Positions 38,316 to 46,646 of a stretch of 64,000 bases of DNA are shown here, one piece after another. The DNA is from Candidatus Chromulinivoraceae bacterium. GTDB lineage: Bacteria; Patescibacteriota; Saccharimonadia; Saccharimonadales; Saccharimonadaceae. Location: contig DATIJL010000018.1 in NCBI GenBank assembly GCA_035478595.1, forward strand, positions 24,190-88,189. The letters are read 5' to 3'. The notes beneath the pieces are model-generated. The model saw only the letters and a program-made list of their open reading frames with translations. It ran no database searches and had not been told where the DNA came from. Made by a program: the position numbers and the translations under genes. How positions within the stretch are numbered: the stretch's first letter is position 1; every line of letters begins with the position of its first letter.

Positions 38316-39029
38316 ATGAATTTGCAAGAAAAAATAGAGAAATCAAAAAGTACCGAACGAATCGATTTTTCAAAGTACCAGTCTATTGGCGTTAATGACT
38401 CCTTAGTAAAGATTAGCGACAATGGGAAACTAAAAATTGAACCATGCTGGACGCTCGAGAATGATTGGGAAGGTAAGCGATACGCTGACTATATCGCAGA
38501 GCATCCCGAATACGACGGTGTATATGTCAGACCTGAAGTTGCACGTAGACTTGAAGTCGCAGCAGCTTTACTTGATGATAAGTACAAACTTGTCATACGA
38601 GCCGGCCACCGTCCTATTGAAGTCCAAAAAAGAATCCTAATCGAGTGCGCTGATGACTATAAAAAGAATAATCCCGACATTTCAGATGAAGAAGCACTTG
38701 AACATGCGCGTGATTTTGTAAGTGATCCAGCGACTACATTACCCCCGCATGTATGCGGTGCGGCAGTTGATGTTGAATTGCTCGATACTTCGACTGGCGA
38801 ACTTGTTGATTTCGGTAGCAAGATGAATGATGATACCGATGCTTCGTCTATCTATTATTCCGACTTAACTCAAGCACAGAAAGATAACCGCCAGATTCTC
38901 CTGCAGGCTATGTTAGACGCTGGTTTTGCAAGTTGTAAGCCTGAATGGTGGCACTTCTCGTATGGCGACCAAGTATGGGCCTGGTTTTATGGAGAATCCG
39001 AGAGTCTCTATAGCCCTGTCGACTTGTAA
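38316..39029 (+). CDS. VanX-like D-Ala-D-Ala dipeptidase (M15D)
   Basis: 237 residues. Zinc-peptidase motifs 'LVIRAGHRP' near 93-101, 'PPHVCGAAVDVELLD' near 142-156 (SxHxxGxAxD type with His and Asp ligands) and 'PEWWHFSYGD' near 211-220 (catalytic Glu and zinc His) fit the VanX/DdpX family, which hydrolyses D-Ala-D-Ala. No signal peptide is apparent, so it is cytoplasmic, as VanX is. No vanHA genes accompany it. TATAAT at 38303-38308, 7 nt before ATG. Confidence 0.85.
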   Translation: MNLQEKIEKSKSTERIDFSKYQSIGVNDSLVKISDNGKLKIEPCWTLENDWEGKRYADYIAEHPEYDGVYVRPEVARRLEVAAALLDDKYKLVIRAGHRPIEVQKRILIECADDYKKNNPDISDEEALEHARDFVSDPATTLPPHVCGAAVDVELLDTSTGELVDFGSKMNDDTDASSIYYSDLTQAQKDNRQILLQAMLDAGFASCKPEWWHFSYGDQVWAWFYGESESLYSPVDL

Positions 39030-39190
39030 AAAGATCCTAGCAATATAATATTTTCTTCGCCTCCAACTTTGGGTTCGACGATATGTATTCCGACATTATA
39101 GTAAGTCCAACCTAAATCGCTTAACTTTTGATACATCAAAACTAAACTAGGCTCCAAGGTGTTCCACGACAGGTCAATGTGGTGCACCAT
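39008..39190 (-). CDS. small repeat-family protein, copy A
   Basis: 60 residues beginning 'MVHHIDLSWNTLEPSLVLM' followed by 'YQKLSDLGWTYYNVGIHIVEP'. Copy C at 51719-51958 shares about 40 residues while its DNA differs mostly at silent positions, which supports real coding. The 5' end on the plus strand reads tgcaccat, like a tRNA 3' end. It overlaps the end of the VanX-like gene by 22 nt. Family not recognised. Confidence 0.6.
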   Translation of the reverse strand: MVHHIDLSWNTLEPSLVLMYQKLSDLGWTYYNVGIHIVEPKVGGEENIILLGSFYKSTGL

Positions 39191-39216
39191 GAGTACAAGA
39201 AAGTCAATTCAGTAAG

Positions 39217-39241
39217 CACTCCTGTGAAACGGGGTGTTTTA
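39217..39241 (+). terminator. short terminator-like repeat
   Basis: CACTCC/GGGGTG stem and T-run. A near copy lies at 42826-42852 (see findings). Confidence 0.55.
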
Positions 39242-39287
39242 GTTTGAATACAGCAAGGTAGAATTATAGTAAGACTTGGCTCTTTTC

Positions 39288-39387
39288 TCAGGACATGAGG
39301 CCTGCAAGTGTATGTTTGCAGCTAGTCTCATGAGGTTCGAATTCGGATACTTGCGCAGTATTTTACGCAAGTTGGCGTGATTCCTGG
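39288..39387 (+). ncRNA. candidate structured RNA, unassigned
   Basis: A closed multi-helix junction can be drawn: outer stem TCAGGA/TCCTGG (39288-39293 with 39382-39387) enclosing CATGAG/CTCATG (39294-39299 with 39327-39332). That has a nested CTGCAA/TTGCAG hairpin, and a second branch is ACTTGCG/CGCAAGT (39349-39355 with 39366-39372). A weak promoter TTGAAT-15-TATAGT ends at 39270. It lies 47 nt before the leaderless-looking gene at 39435. No known riboswitch consensus was recognised. Confidence 0.45.
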
Positions 39388-39434
39388 AAGGGTTGGGCCG
39401 ATGGGGCTAGTTTATCGAGTGGTATAATAATCAA

Positions 39435-40856
39435 ATGGAGAGTAAACCAGACCAACTCATCGATAGATCTTTGGAGGGATTATTGAGCGATCAAGAGTCG
39501 TCTGCACGCCTCGTTTATAAGAGTCATGATCGTGACGCGCTGAATGACGAGGGGCTGCTTAATTTGGAGGGAATATTCGAAGAAGATACAGTGAGGAGAG
39601 TTGACGAAGTATTGCAGTATACGGCGTTCTCTCCCGTGGATGAATTAAGAAATATCAGAGAATTAAGTATTGATGAAGAAAGGCTTTCCCTTCCTGAACA
39701 GCATGACATCATTAGGGAGAGAATTAAGCTGTATAGACAACGTCTTACTGAGCAAAGAAAAGGTATCGCGACCATCCTTCAAGATATTAACGATAGCATA
39801 CAGGCTTCTTCGGATATAGAAAGTGCAATCTTGTGGGCTAAGGTAGCTGAATCGGCGGCTACCAATAGATTGTCCAAACGGCAACTGGAGGCATTTGACC
39901 GTGCACTCACCGAATACGAACACAAGCATTTTGCTGTCACCTATTACCGTCGTGAGTATCCTAATGATGCTGAATTATATGCAGCGTGCATAGGAACGAT
40001 GCCTCATGGAAAAGTAGACGTGATTGTTGGACCAATGATGCTTGCTTTCCGCTGTTGGGACGAACGAGATTACGCGCAAATATATACCGGATCACAAGAC
40101 GAGGAGGCGATTATACAGGCTAGCCTAACAAAAGGCGCTACTCTGGCTATGTCGAAAGTTCCACAATTGGATGGGGTAATCATTGGTGAGAACGGACCAC
40201 GGCTTTTACAGACCGCTCATCGAATAGAAGTTACTCAAGACGCAAGTGGGAATGCTCCTTTGGAGATAGCAGATAAAGTTCTTATCCATGAGCAACAGCA
40301 CTTGATCAATAAACTTTTTATTCCGATTGAACAACGAAACGATGAAGCTAGCTTTATTGCAGGTATTCTAGAAAAAGGATTACCTGTTAAACAAGCACTG
40401 AGGTTGATAGTACAAAGCTTAGTGAGGCAAGAACGTCAATATTTGGGGATTGATGCTGCTGCACGGGACGAGATACTCGCGTTCTATTCCGACGGCACAA
40501 GTTCTAGCGACATTTATTATTCACTCACTGAGAAAGCAGTCTACGACTATCGCGGGCGTCTTAACGAACGGTTAAAAGATCTTCCTGATTACCTCCAGGA
40601 AGGTCTAGCGGAAGATATTGAAATTCTAGAGTCGAACTATTCTCGCTCTGAAATCACCATAGAACGGTCCGTCGTTGAGGAGGCTGTTGATGTTGTGTTT
40701 GACGAGGAGTATAAACGTGATTTGGCACGATGGACAGGAGTATTAACGAGCCTGGAGACGAAGGGGTATTCAAGACAGGAGGTGCTCCATTTACTGTATC
40801 AGGAGCCAGTCTACAATTGGACGACGGTAGCTCGCCAGGCGAACAATAGGAAATAA
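39435..40856 (+). CDS. unrecognised protein with HExxH-type motif
   Basis: 473 residues, soluble and highly charged, with long helices. 'KVLIHEQQHLINKLF' near residue 283-297 has the HExxH zinc-peptidase signature, but the third ligand is not evident. Residues 95-130 look like a coiled coil. TATAAT at 39423-39428, 6 nt before ATG. No partner gene indicates a role; a metallopeptidase is possible but unproven. A 278-bp gap follows (see findings). Confidence 0.55.
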   Translation: MESKPDQLIDRSLEGLLSDQESSARLVYKSHDRDALNDEGLLNLEGIFEEDTVRRVDEVLQYTAFSPVDELRNIRELSIDEERLSLPEQHDIIRERIKLYRQRLTEQRKGIATILQDINDSIQASSDIESAILWAKVAESAATNRLSKRQLEAFDRALTEYEHKHFAVTYYRREYPNDAELYAACIGTMPHGKVDVIVGPMMLAFRCWDERDYAQIYTGSQDEEAIIQASLTKGATLAMSKVPQLDGVIIGENGPRLLQTAHRIEVTQDASGNAPLEIADKVLIHEQQHLINKLFIPIEQRNDEASFIAGILEKGLPVKQALRLIVQSLVRQERQYLGIDAAARDEILAFYSDGTSSSDIYYSLTEKAVYDYRGRLNERLKDLPDYLQEGLAEDIEILESNYSRSEITIERSVVEEAVDVVFDEEYKRDLARWTGVLTSLETKGYSRQEVLHLLYQEPVYNWTTVARQANNRK

Positions 40857-41103
40857 GTCTCCGACGCTGCTCATCTTGTGTGCAGGGCTGAAATGTAGAG
40901 ATCTATCGTTCTATCTAGAAACAGCAATGGTTGTAGCGTCGTTGTCTCGTTAGGATTTCATTTCGAGAGAAACGGTGTATGCTGCAAGTGATTTAACGGA
41001 GCGCAATTTGTTAGTCTAGGACGGGCAGGGAGCTGTATCGAGCCGGGGCTAACGAGGTCACAGCTAGTGTGATGACAGACAGAAGTCACATCGTTTGATA
41101 CAT

Positions 41104-41134
41104 AAAATCCTCCTTGTGCCACTACTGAGGGGTT
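41104..41134. terminator. terminator between convergent accessory genes
   Basis: AAAATCCTC ... GAGG-GGTTT imperfect stem with T-run, at the 3' end of the gene at 41135. Confidence 0.5.
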
Positions 41135-42514
41135 TTAAGTTGATTCTTTGAACGCGACACTTGATGTAACTGCAGCGTGACCGATGGTAAAGCGGTTCTT
41201 GACCTGAGAGACTGCACCATACTCACCGTTGGCTGCTCGTTTCTGTTGCTGTAGCCTTTGCCAGTAGTCGTTGATTTGCCTAATGGGCGGCAGTTGGCTA
41301 CGGAGCATTTCATCGGTTAGCTCTGTTGTGCATGATTCATAATCTCCCCTATGATATGAAAATACCCCATTCTCGTAGTGACAACCAAAGGTGATTGTTC
41401 CTGCGTTTGGATGAGTGTCAATAAATAACGGAAGGGGACTAACCCATACGAACTCACCTTCATCGGAATTAGCAGCATTATCAGGTTGTACGTGTGTGGA
41501 TTTAGCAATCTTTAGTGCCATCCCAACGGAATATGGCCCCATCACTTCCGTGCCGTCAGGACCTATTGTTGACTCCGATCGTGCACTGATGAGTACAAGA
41601 TTAAGTTTAAGGCCATCATCTAGCTCACCTTCAGGGTCAACTTGGAATTCATTGCTACTGAGGGTGTACGCGGGAGAAGCATGTCGATTAATCCAATACC
41701 ACCGTATCCAATCGGGTGTAGCCGGATCTTCGGGTGGATATTCACGCTCGAATCTCTTTTTTGCTTCATAGGGAACTAACGTTATTTTTTGGTCTGTCCA
41801 CTCTCCCTCGATCCCGTCTGGCGTTCTTGCGTATGCAATCGTTGAGGTAATAGTGCCGTCAGGCTTGTAGGCTTGTTCATAAGTTACACTTCCATTTTCC
41901 TGATCGAAGGCCACTTCCTTCGTACCCCATCCAAGAGGCGACTCTAGCTCGACAAAGTGACTAGGACCTACGCGCTTTGCAAGTCCAACTGTGAACTTAT
42001 AGTCCAGAACGACTTGTTGCATCGGGTCGGTGGGAGATCCCTCATGATCTTTTACGAAAGTATTCTCGACCTGAGCCCAGGCATGTGTGTATGCGAGATA
42101 CATTTGAGCGTCAGTCGTCTCAACAAGCGTCGGATCCTCCTCCTCCAGCTCCACATATTCTCCGGGTTCCAGTTTTGTCTGAAGTAGCCGTGCTTGTTCT
42201 TTTGAGCCGTCGATTACGATTCTCTTGGCATTGCCAGTTGCATCTAGGGTAAATAAGCTTCCCTTATCTATGAAGCCTTGACCGCCATCGTTTGGATCTC
42301 CTTTTCGATCTCTCACGCCACGAAAAACCATCTCATTTCCCGCACGAGTCGGAGACATTGCTGCAGCTAGACCAAGCTTTCTGGGATCAAGGTATACCGT
42401 GCCATCTAAGAACACTACTCCATGATCTCTGAGAAGTTTAAGATATAGATCATAAGGTCTTTCTTCTGTGTTTCGTAAGCACTCTAGTGTCCTGGCCGGG
42501 TTTGTCTTTGACAT
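41135..42514 (-). CDS. unrecognised soluble protein
   Basis: 459 residues, no signal peptide or membrane helix, acidic, rich in beta-type stretches ('GSVTYEQAYKPDGTITS', 'LKLNLVLISARSEST') with two Cys near the C-terminus. No family motif was recognised. GGAG about 8 nt before the ATG at 42514. It may be a cargo or surface-associated gene of the accessory region. Confidence 0.6.
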   Translation of the reverse strand: MSKTNPARTLECLRNTEERPYDLYLKLLRDHGVVFLDGTVYLDPRKLGLAAAMSPTRAGNEMVFRGVRDRKGDPNDGGQGFIDKGSLFTLDATGNAKRIVIDGSKEQARLLQTKLEPGEYVELEEEDPTLVETTDAQMYLAYTHAWAQVENTFVKDHEGSPTDPMQQVVLDYKFTVGLAKRVGPSHFVELESPLGWGTKEVAFDQENGSVTYEQAYKPDGTITSTIAYARTPDGIEGEWTDQKITLVPYEAKKRFEREYPPEDPATPDWIRWYWINRHASPAYTLSSNEFQVDPEGELDDGLKLNLVLISARSESTIGPDGTEVMGPYSVGMALKIAKSTHVQPDNAANSDEGEFVWVSPLPLFIDTHPNAGTITFGCHYENGVFSYHRGDYESCTTELTDEMLRSQLPPIRQINDYWQRLQQQKRAANGEYGAVSQVKNRFTIGHAAVTSSVAFKEST

Positions 42515-43117
42515 CACGGTACTCCGTTACTTTATTATGACATTGTATGTTATATACGTCTAACCTACAACTCAACGCTTTATTATCTAACCCTAAACGT
42601 GGCACTTTCCGCTAACATTGTTCGATTTCTGAGGTATTACATTTTCAAATCGACTAACGTTCATCTGTTATCTGGTTAAATTATTTCTCGCTGAGTAAGA
42701 TGTTATGGCTGCTTCGCTTCGGCATCAAGCAAAGTGCGAATTTCTCTTGTCTCTTGTCCAATCGTCACCCCATATCTTGCCGCTCAAAAGTTTAGGCTCC
42801 TTAACGGCAACCTCAGATCCAGTAGAACGCTCCTGTAAAACGGGGTGTTTTTGTTCAATTATTTTGAGGACATAAAAGATAAAACGAGCAGCCGCTTAAT
42901 TCCTGCGAAATCAGATCTCCTATCCTCACTATACTACATAATAATAGATTTGAACGAGCTCAATAATCGCATCACAAGTTTGCTAGTGGCTCAGATATAT
43001 GGCGTCAATGGTCGCAGTATGTATGTCATCTCAAAAATCGATAACTATGACCGGGAAACGACCATAGAGATACTTGTATGTTAAATCGAAAAAGGAGCGC
43101 ACGCAGCCACTGATGCT

Positions 43118-43203
43118 ATGATGTCAGTTACTGACGTTGCACGAAAACTAGGCATATCACTGTGAAGCTACGCCTGCTGCTTGCGGCAGAGCAGGACATT
43201 TAA
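43118..43203 (+). pseudogene. helix-turn-helix (excisionase/MerR-like) fragment with frameshift
   Basis: 'MMSVTDVARKLGIS' is the start of a typical AlpA/MerR-type HTH. A frameshift at about 43160 ends the frame; skipping it gives 'VKLRLLLAAEQDI'. Only about 28 codons survive, so it is a decayed regulator if real. Confidence 0.35.
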
Positions 43204-43220
43204 AAACTATTCTTGTATAT

Positions 43221-43424
43221 TCAAAATGACCTCGCTAATACCGTAGCTGCACAAAATATGGCACAAAAAGATACTGCAATGTATGCAACGGCTGACCAAC
43301 TTTCCAGAGCTGCGAGTGTCAATGATGGCAGTAGATATTCGCCTAGAAAAACTGCCGCTATCTGATTGTTGATAACTATTTGGTCGTGTGCCGCTATAAC
43401 AGAGATGCCATCTATGTTGTTCAT
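43221..43424 (-). CDS. possible small membrane protein
   Basis: 67 residues with a hydrophobic C-terminal half ('SAVAYIAVSFCAIFCAATVLA'). No ribosome site or homolog recognised; it lies in decayed DNA and may be noise. Confidence 0.25.
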   Translation of the reverse strand: MNNIDGISVIAAHDQIVINNQIAAVFLGEYLLPSLTLAALESWSAVAYIAVSFCAIFCAATVLARSF

Positions 43425-43580
43425 GTGCTGTACGCTCGTTCTGGCTATGTGCGTATGCTGCGAGGGTAGTACTTGCTAATTTCCTGGCTCTCAATGAGGG
43501 CATTATTCGCCTAGTATCTTATCAGTTACTTCGTTAACTTCTGAGCGATTGTTCCAATTGGAGGGTGATATAATTAGGTA

Positions 43581-44291
43581 ATGAACCTCAAAAGCAACTT
43601 GCCTCAAACAGCAATCGTATATCTTAGCGGCGCAGGATTGAACCCAAATATCTGGGACAACGTACGGGCGAAGGCTGAAGTGCCGAGTGTGGCATTGACA
43701 TACAATCGAGATAAGGCTACGACTCTCAATGATGCCGTCCAAGACGCTTTAACGCAAACGCAAAAATTGAACGCAACACGATATGCCATTGTCGCGCACT
43801 CGCTGGGCGGCGTGGTGGGGGTTGAACTTTCTCGCAAGCTGGGAGGCAAAATGGCTGGTTTTGTCGCTGTCAGTGCTACTATACCAGCACCTGGAGAATC
43901 TTTCGCCAGCACACTCCCCTTTCCGCAAAGTGTTATTATGCCGATTGTACTTAAAATTGCAGGAACAAAGCCGCCAGCGGCAGCTATTCGAAAAGGCCTC
44001 TGCAATGATCTTAACGATGAACAAACGGCCGGTATTGTCGGCGCTTTCACTCCAGAACCCATTGATTTGTACGTTGGTAAAACCTCAGCCAGTCCATTGC
44101 CGCCTTCAAAGTACCTGTATGTTCGTACAATCGACGACAAGCAAACTCTTCCATCGCAGCAAGCGCGAATGGCAAAACAATTACCTGCTGTGCAAGTTGT
44201 TGATATTGCTAGTGGTCATTTAGCGATGATCAGCCATCCAGATGAGCTTGCGGCAATAATTAACGATTTCGTTGCGGGATTTAGGCACTAG
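43581..44291 (+). CDS. alpha/beta hydrolase
   Basis: 236 residues. Nucleophile elbow 'IVAHSLGGVVGVEL' (GxSxG-type, A-H-S-L-G) near residue 71, oxyanion-hole region 'YLSGAGLNPNIWD' near 14-27, acid and His candidates 'IDDKQTLPSQQ' and 'SGHLAMISHPDEL'. An esterase/lipase-like enzyme of unknown substrate. TATAAT 43569-43574, 6 nt before the ATG. Confidence 0.85.
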   Translation: MNLKSNLPQTAIVYLSGAGLNPNIWDNVRAKAEVPSVALTYNRDKATTLNDAVQDALTQTQKLNATRYAIVAHSLGGVVGVELSRKLGGKMAGFVAVSATIPAPGESFASTLPFPQSVIMPIVLKIAGTKPPAAAIRKGLCNDLNDEQTAGIVGAFTPEPIDLYVGKTSASPLPPSKYLYVRTIDDKQTLPSQQARMAKQLPAVQVVDIASGHLAMISHPDELAAIINDFVAGFRH

Positions 44292-44361
44292 CTTGGCTAT
44301 ATATAGAGTTTTGAGCGAGATTATTGGAGCTATCTTCATTGAGAATGCCGCTGGCTTTTCT

Positions 44362-44488
44362 CTATTTCAGCTCCGCAACGTGTATTTCTTTGTTGTAGTA
44401 GGCCCAGCCGAGATTGAGTAGTTATTCGTACATCAATGCCATACTTGGCTCTAGGACGTTTCCACAACGGGTCAATGTGGTGCACTAT
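44362..44488 (-). pseudogene. small repeat-family protein, degraded copy B
   Basis: Aligns to copies A and C but has an ATG to ATA start change, a +1 frameshift and an in-frame TAA. Recognisable remains: HHID, 'EPSMALMYE' and 'LLNLGWAYYNKEIH'. Its right flank (17 nt, atgatagatttcaagat) is the same as the sequence after the tRNA-Leu fragment at 50928. The rest of the 44292-44903 gap holds no supported gene. Confidence 0.65.
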
Positions 44489-44903
44489 GATAGATTTCAA
44501 GATGTGAAAGTGTTTCAGAAATGGACATCTTTTTATTTGAGTTAATCTTTAAACCTGTTATCTTGCTGCTGTTATCTTCCTCTCATCGATGTCAGTATAA
44601 AACTCGCAACATTAACACCGTCGCGCTCAACCAGGTTCTGTGATCTTCTTTTATGCCACAGGATATTTGAGCGACTCCGGACGCAAACTGGAGATTCATG
44701 ATAAGTAGCGGTGCATGGGTCTATATCTGCTAGGGCACGAGCTGTGAAGATGTAAGCGGCTAGGTAAAAGGCACTCAATCTGTCCGATATTGAGAGGACA
44801 TTCTCGGCAGTTTGAGGAAAGTCGAGGGATTGTAGCTTTGCATAGTTGACCGCTTCACATGTTGTGGTTACACTTATGGTTAATAACCTGAAATGAGAAG
44901 GAC

Positions 44904-45968
44904 ATGAATGTAAATAAGAAGTTTTTTTTACTGCTAGTGTTAATAGGCTTAATCTCATCATCTGCCTTTTTCCTGTTCCCTGCGGCAAACGCGATGGGCT
45001 TGAGCTATGCTATTTTTGCCGGATTTGCTACTACTATTACTGAGACTATAGCTCTGTGGTACTTTTTGTCTAGTCTAAAAACATTTAAAAGTGGCCTAAA
45101 GACGGCCTATTATTGGCTTGCCGCCGGCATTGTTATATTCAATATCGGTAGCGGTGTTGTGAGCGGCTTAGCACAGTTAATCCACGGCTTGGTTGTGCTT
45201 GTCTCTACGCCGTATGTTATCGGTACGGGCTGTATGTATGTCGGAATGCGCAAATTTATGAAGCTGTTAGGCTCAGATCAGTGGTTGAGCTCATTTATTT
45301 CTGTGTTGGTTGGTTCGACGATATTGGTGTTGATCGTTATGGTACTGCCACATCCAAAAGTAACCGACACCGAACTCATGTTCGATATGACCTTCGCTCC
45401 GCTGGCCTTAAGTGGTATTTTTAGTGCGGCTGCTGCGTTGGAGGCACGCCATATCCGCCAGATTATAGGTCCGATTCACAAAGAGGCGATGGCATGGACT
45501 ACTGTAGCAATGGGTACGCTTACCGTAGCCACAACGCAGGAGTTTATCGCAAAGAGCTATTTCCTCAATGCGGGTTACTCGGTATATCATATTGGCCTCA
45601 CGTGGTACTTGCTTGTGGGTATCTTTTTCCTGAGGGCAGGATGGGCCTTTAAGGAAATCAGCCGTCAGTCCTTGCATGTGCCTGATAATGCTTCGTATAC
45701 TGATGTCGTGGTGAGCGTGGCACAACTAGTATCGCGTCCCTCGGAAATAGATGAGGCGCTTGATAGTATGCGAACAATAACGGCCAAGGGCAGTACGCTA
45801 TCTCAGGTTGACGAGGTTGTTCTTATCGACCTATACCTCTATCTTGAGGACTATCTGATTATCAAAGAGCCACTGCACAAATTTGTTAAAGAGGGTTTGC
45901 GCAATGGCTTGCCAGAGGGCTTTATACAGGCATTGCATATTCGTGAATTAGGCAAGGTATCGCCTTAA
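44904..45968 (+). CDS. polytopic membrane protein, unrecognised
   Basis: 354 residues with about seven hydrophobic segments in the first 250 ('FFLLLVLIGLISSSAFFLF' first) and a soluble helical C-terminal 100 residues. The 7-helix plus cytoplasmic-tail layout resembles sensor-type membrane domains, but no output domain is recognisable. RBS GAGAAGG just before ATG. Separated from the exporter operon by about 180 bp. Confidence 0.7.
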   Translation: MNVNKKFFLLLVLIGLISSSAFFLFPAANAMGLSYAIFAGFATTITETIALWYFLSSLKTFKSGLKTAYYWLAAGIVIFNIGSGVVSGLAQLIHGLVVLVSTPYVIGTGCMYVGMRKFMKLLGSDQWLSSFISVLVGSTILVLIVMVLPHPKVTDTELMFDMTFAPLALSGIFSAAAALEARHIRQIIGPIHKEAMAWTTVAMGTLTVATTQEFIAKSYFLNAGYSVYHIGLTWYLLVGIFFLRAGWAFKEISRQSLHVPDNASYTDVVVSVAQLVSRPSEIDEALDSMRTITAKGSTLSQVDEVVLIDLYLYLEDYLIIKEPLHKFVKEGLRNGLPEGFIQALHIRELGKVSP

Positions 45969-46147
45969 TTCTAGCAAGTTGTAAGTTGTCTCTTAGCTGG
46001 GCTCGACTCGAAAGCTTTCTTTGCAAGTTTGTACGTGCCTATACTATGGGCATACGCGGAGCGAGACCTTCTGGTTCTTATTACAACAAAACAAATATGA
46101 GAGAACACAATGTTGCGTCATTTCATATTTTTGTGTATCCTAGCAGC

Positions 46148-46624
46148 ATGGACAGAGACAAAATACTGATTATGGCCGATCATACTGGACGATTTTACTC
46201 GGAGCGTTATGGACTTTCACCTGTAGCTGGTCGGCTGATTGGCTACCTATACGTCTGCCAACCAGCAGCGCAATCAATCAATGATATAGCTATAGCACTT
46301 CTCACTAGTCGCAGTGCTATTAACGGTGCTGTCAAGGTATTAGAAGCACAATCACTCGTCAAGAGATCACGCCCAGCTGGCACGCGTGCCGATTTAATCA
46401 GTCTCGCGTTACTGACTCGAGAGAATATGGGTTTTGACTCAACGGAATACCAGCAAATGGCTGATTTGGCGCGTGAGGGACTTGAGTTAATTGGAGATAT
46501 CCCGTCGGTACGACGGGATTCTCTAGAGACTGTCGTTTCTCTGAATGAATTCATGGTGGAAAGGTTACCGAGATTGTATGAAGAGTGGGTGATGCATCAT
46601 AAAAGTATAAAAGGACTCATCTAA
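46148..46624 (+). CDS. GbsR/MarR-type regulator
   Basis: 158 residues. Winged helix 'TSRSAINGAVKVLEAQSLVKR', C-terminal helix. Paralogous in layout to the regulator at 29146. Heads an operon with a DUF1048 protein and a DrrAB-like exporter, which it likely controls. An upstream in-frame start at 45986 exists, but the ATG at 46148 gives the family length. Confidence 0.8.
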   Translation: MDRDKILIMADHTGRFYSERYGLSPVAGRLIGYLYVCQPAAQSINDIAIALLTSRSAINGAVKVLEAQSLVKRSRPAGTRADLISLALLTRENMGFDSTEYQQMADLAREGLELIGDIPSVRRDSLETVVSLNEFMVERLPRLYEEWVMHHKSIKGLI

Positions 46625-46646
46625 TAAATAATTGAAGGGATGATAT

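Larger units (their letters stand above)
42518..43568. other. gene-poor, decayed stretch
   Basis: About 1.05 kb with no convincing gene. It holds the second copy of the short terminator repeat (42826-42852), a broken HTH fragment (43118-43203) and a weak small ORF on the minus strand (43221-43424). The frame at 42845-43084 starts inside the terminator and is not supported. Confidence 0.6.

Noticed and set aside
39330..39345. T-loop-like GGTTCGAATTC, possible tRNA
   Set aside because: No acceptor stem, anticodon arm or CCA can be drawn around it.
42845..43084. 79-codon frame
   Set aside because: Its ATG lies in the terminator repeat and no ribosome site is present.
44572..44988. Minus-strand frame before the 44904 membrane protein
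   Set aside because: Some protein-like patches, but no good start, and it overlaps the start of a well-supported plus-strand gene by 85 nt. Could be a decayed gene.
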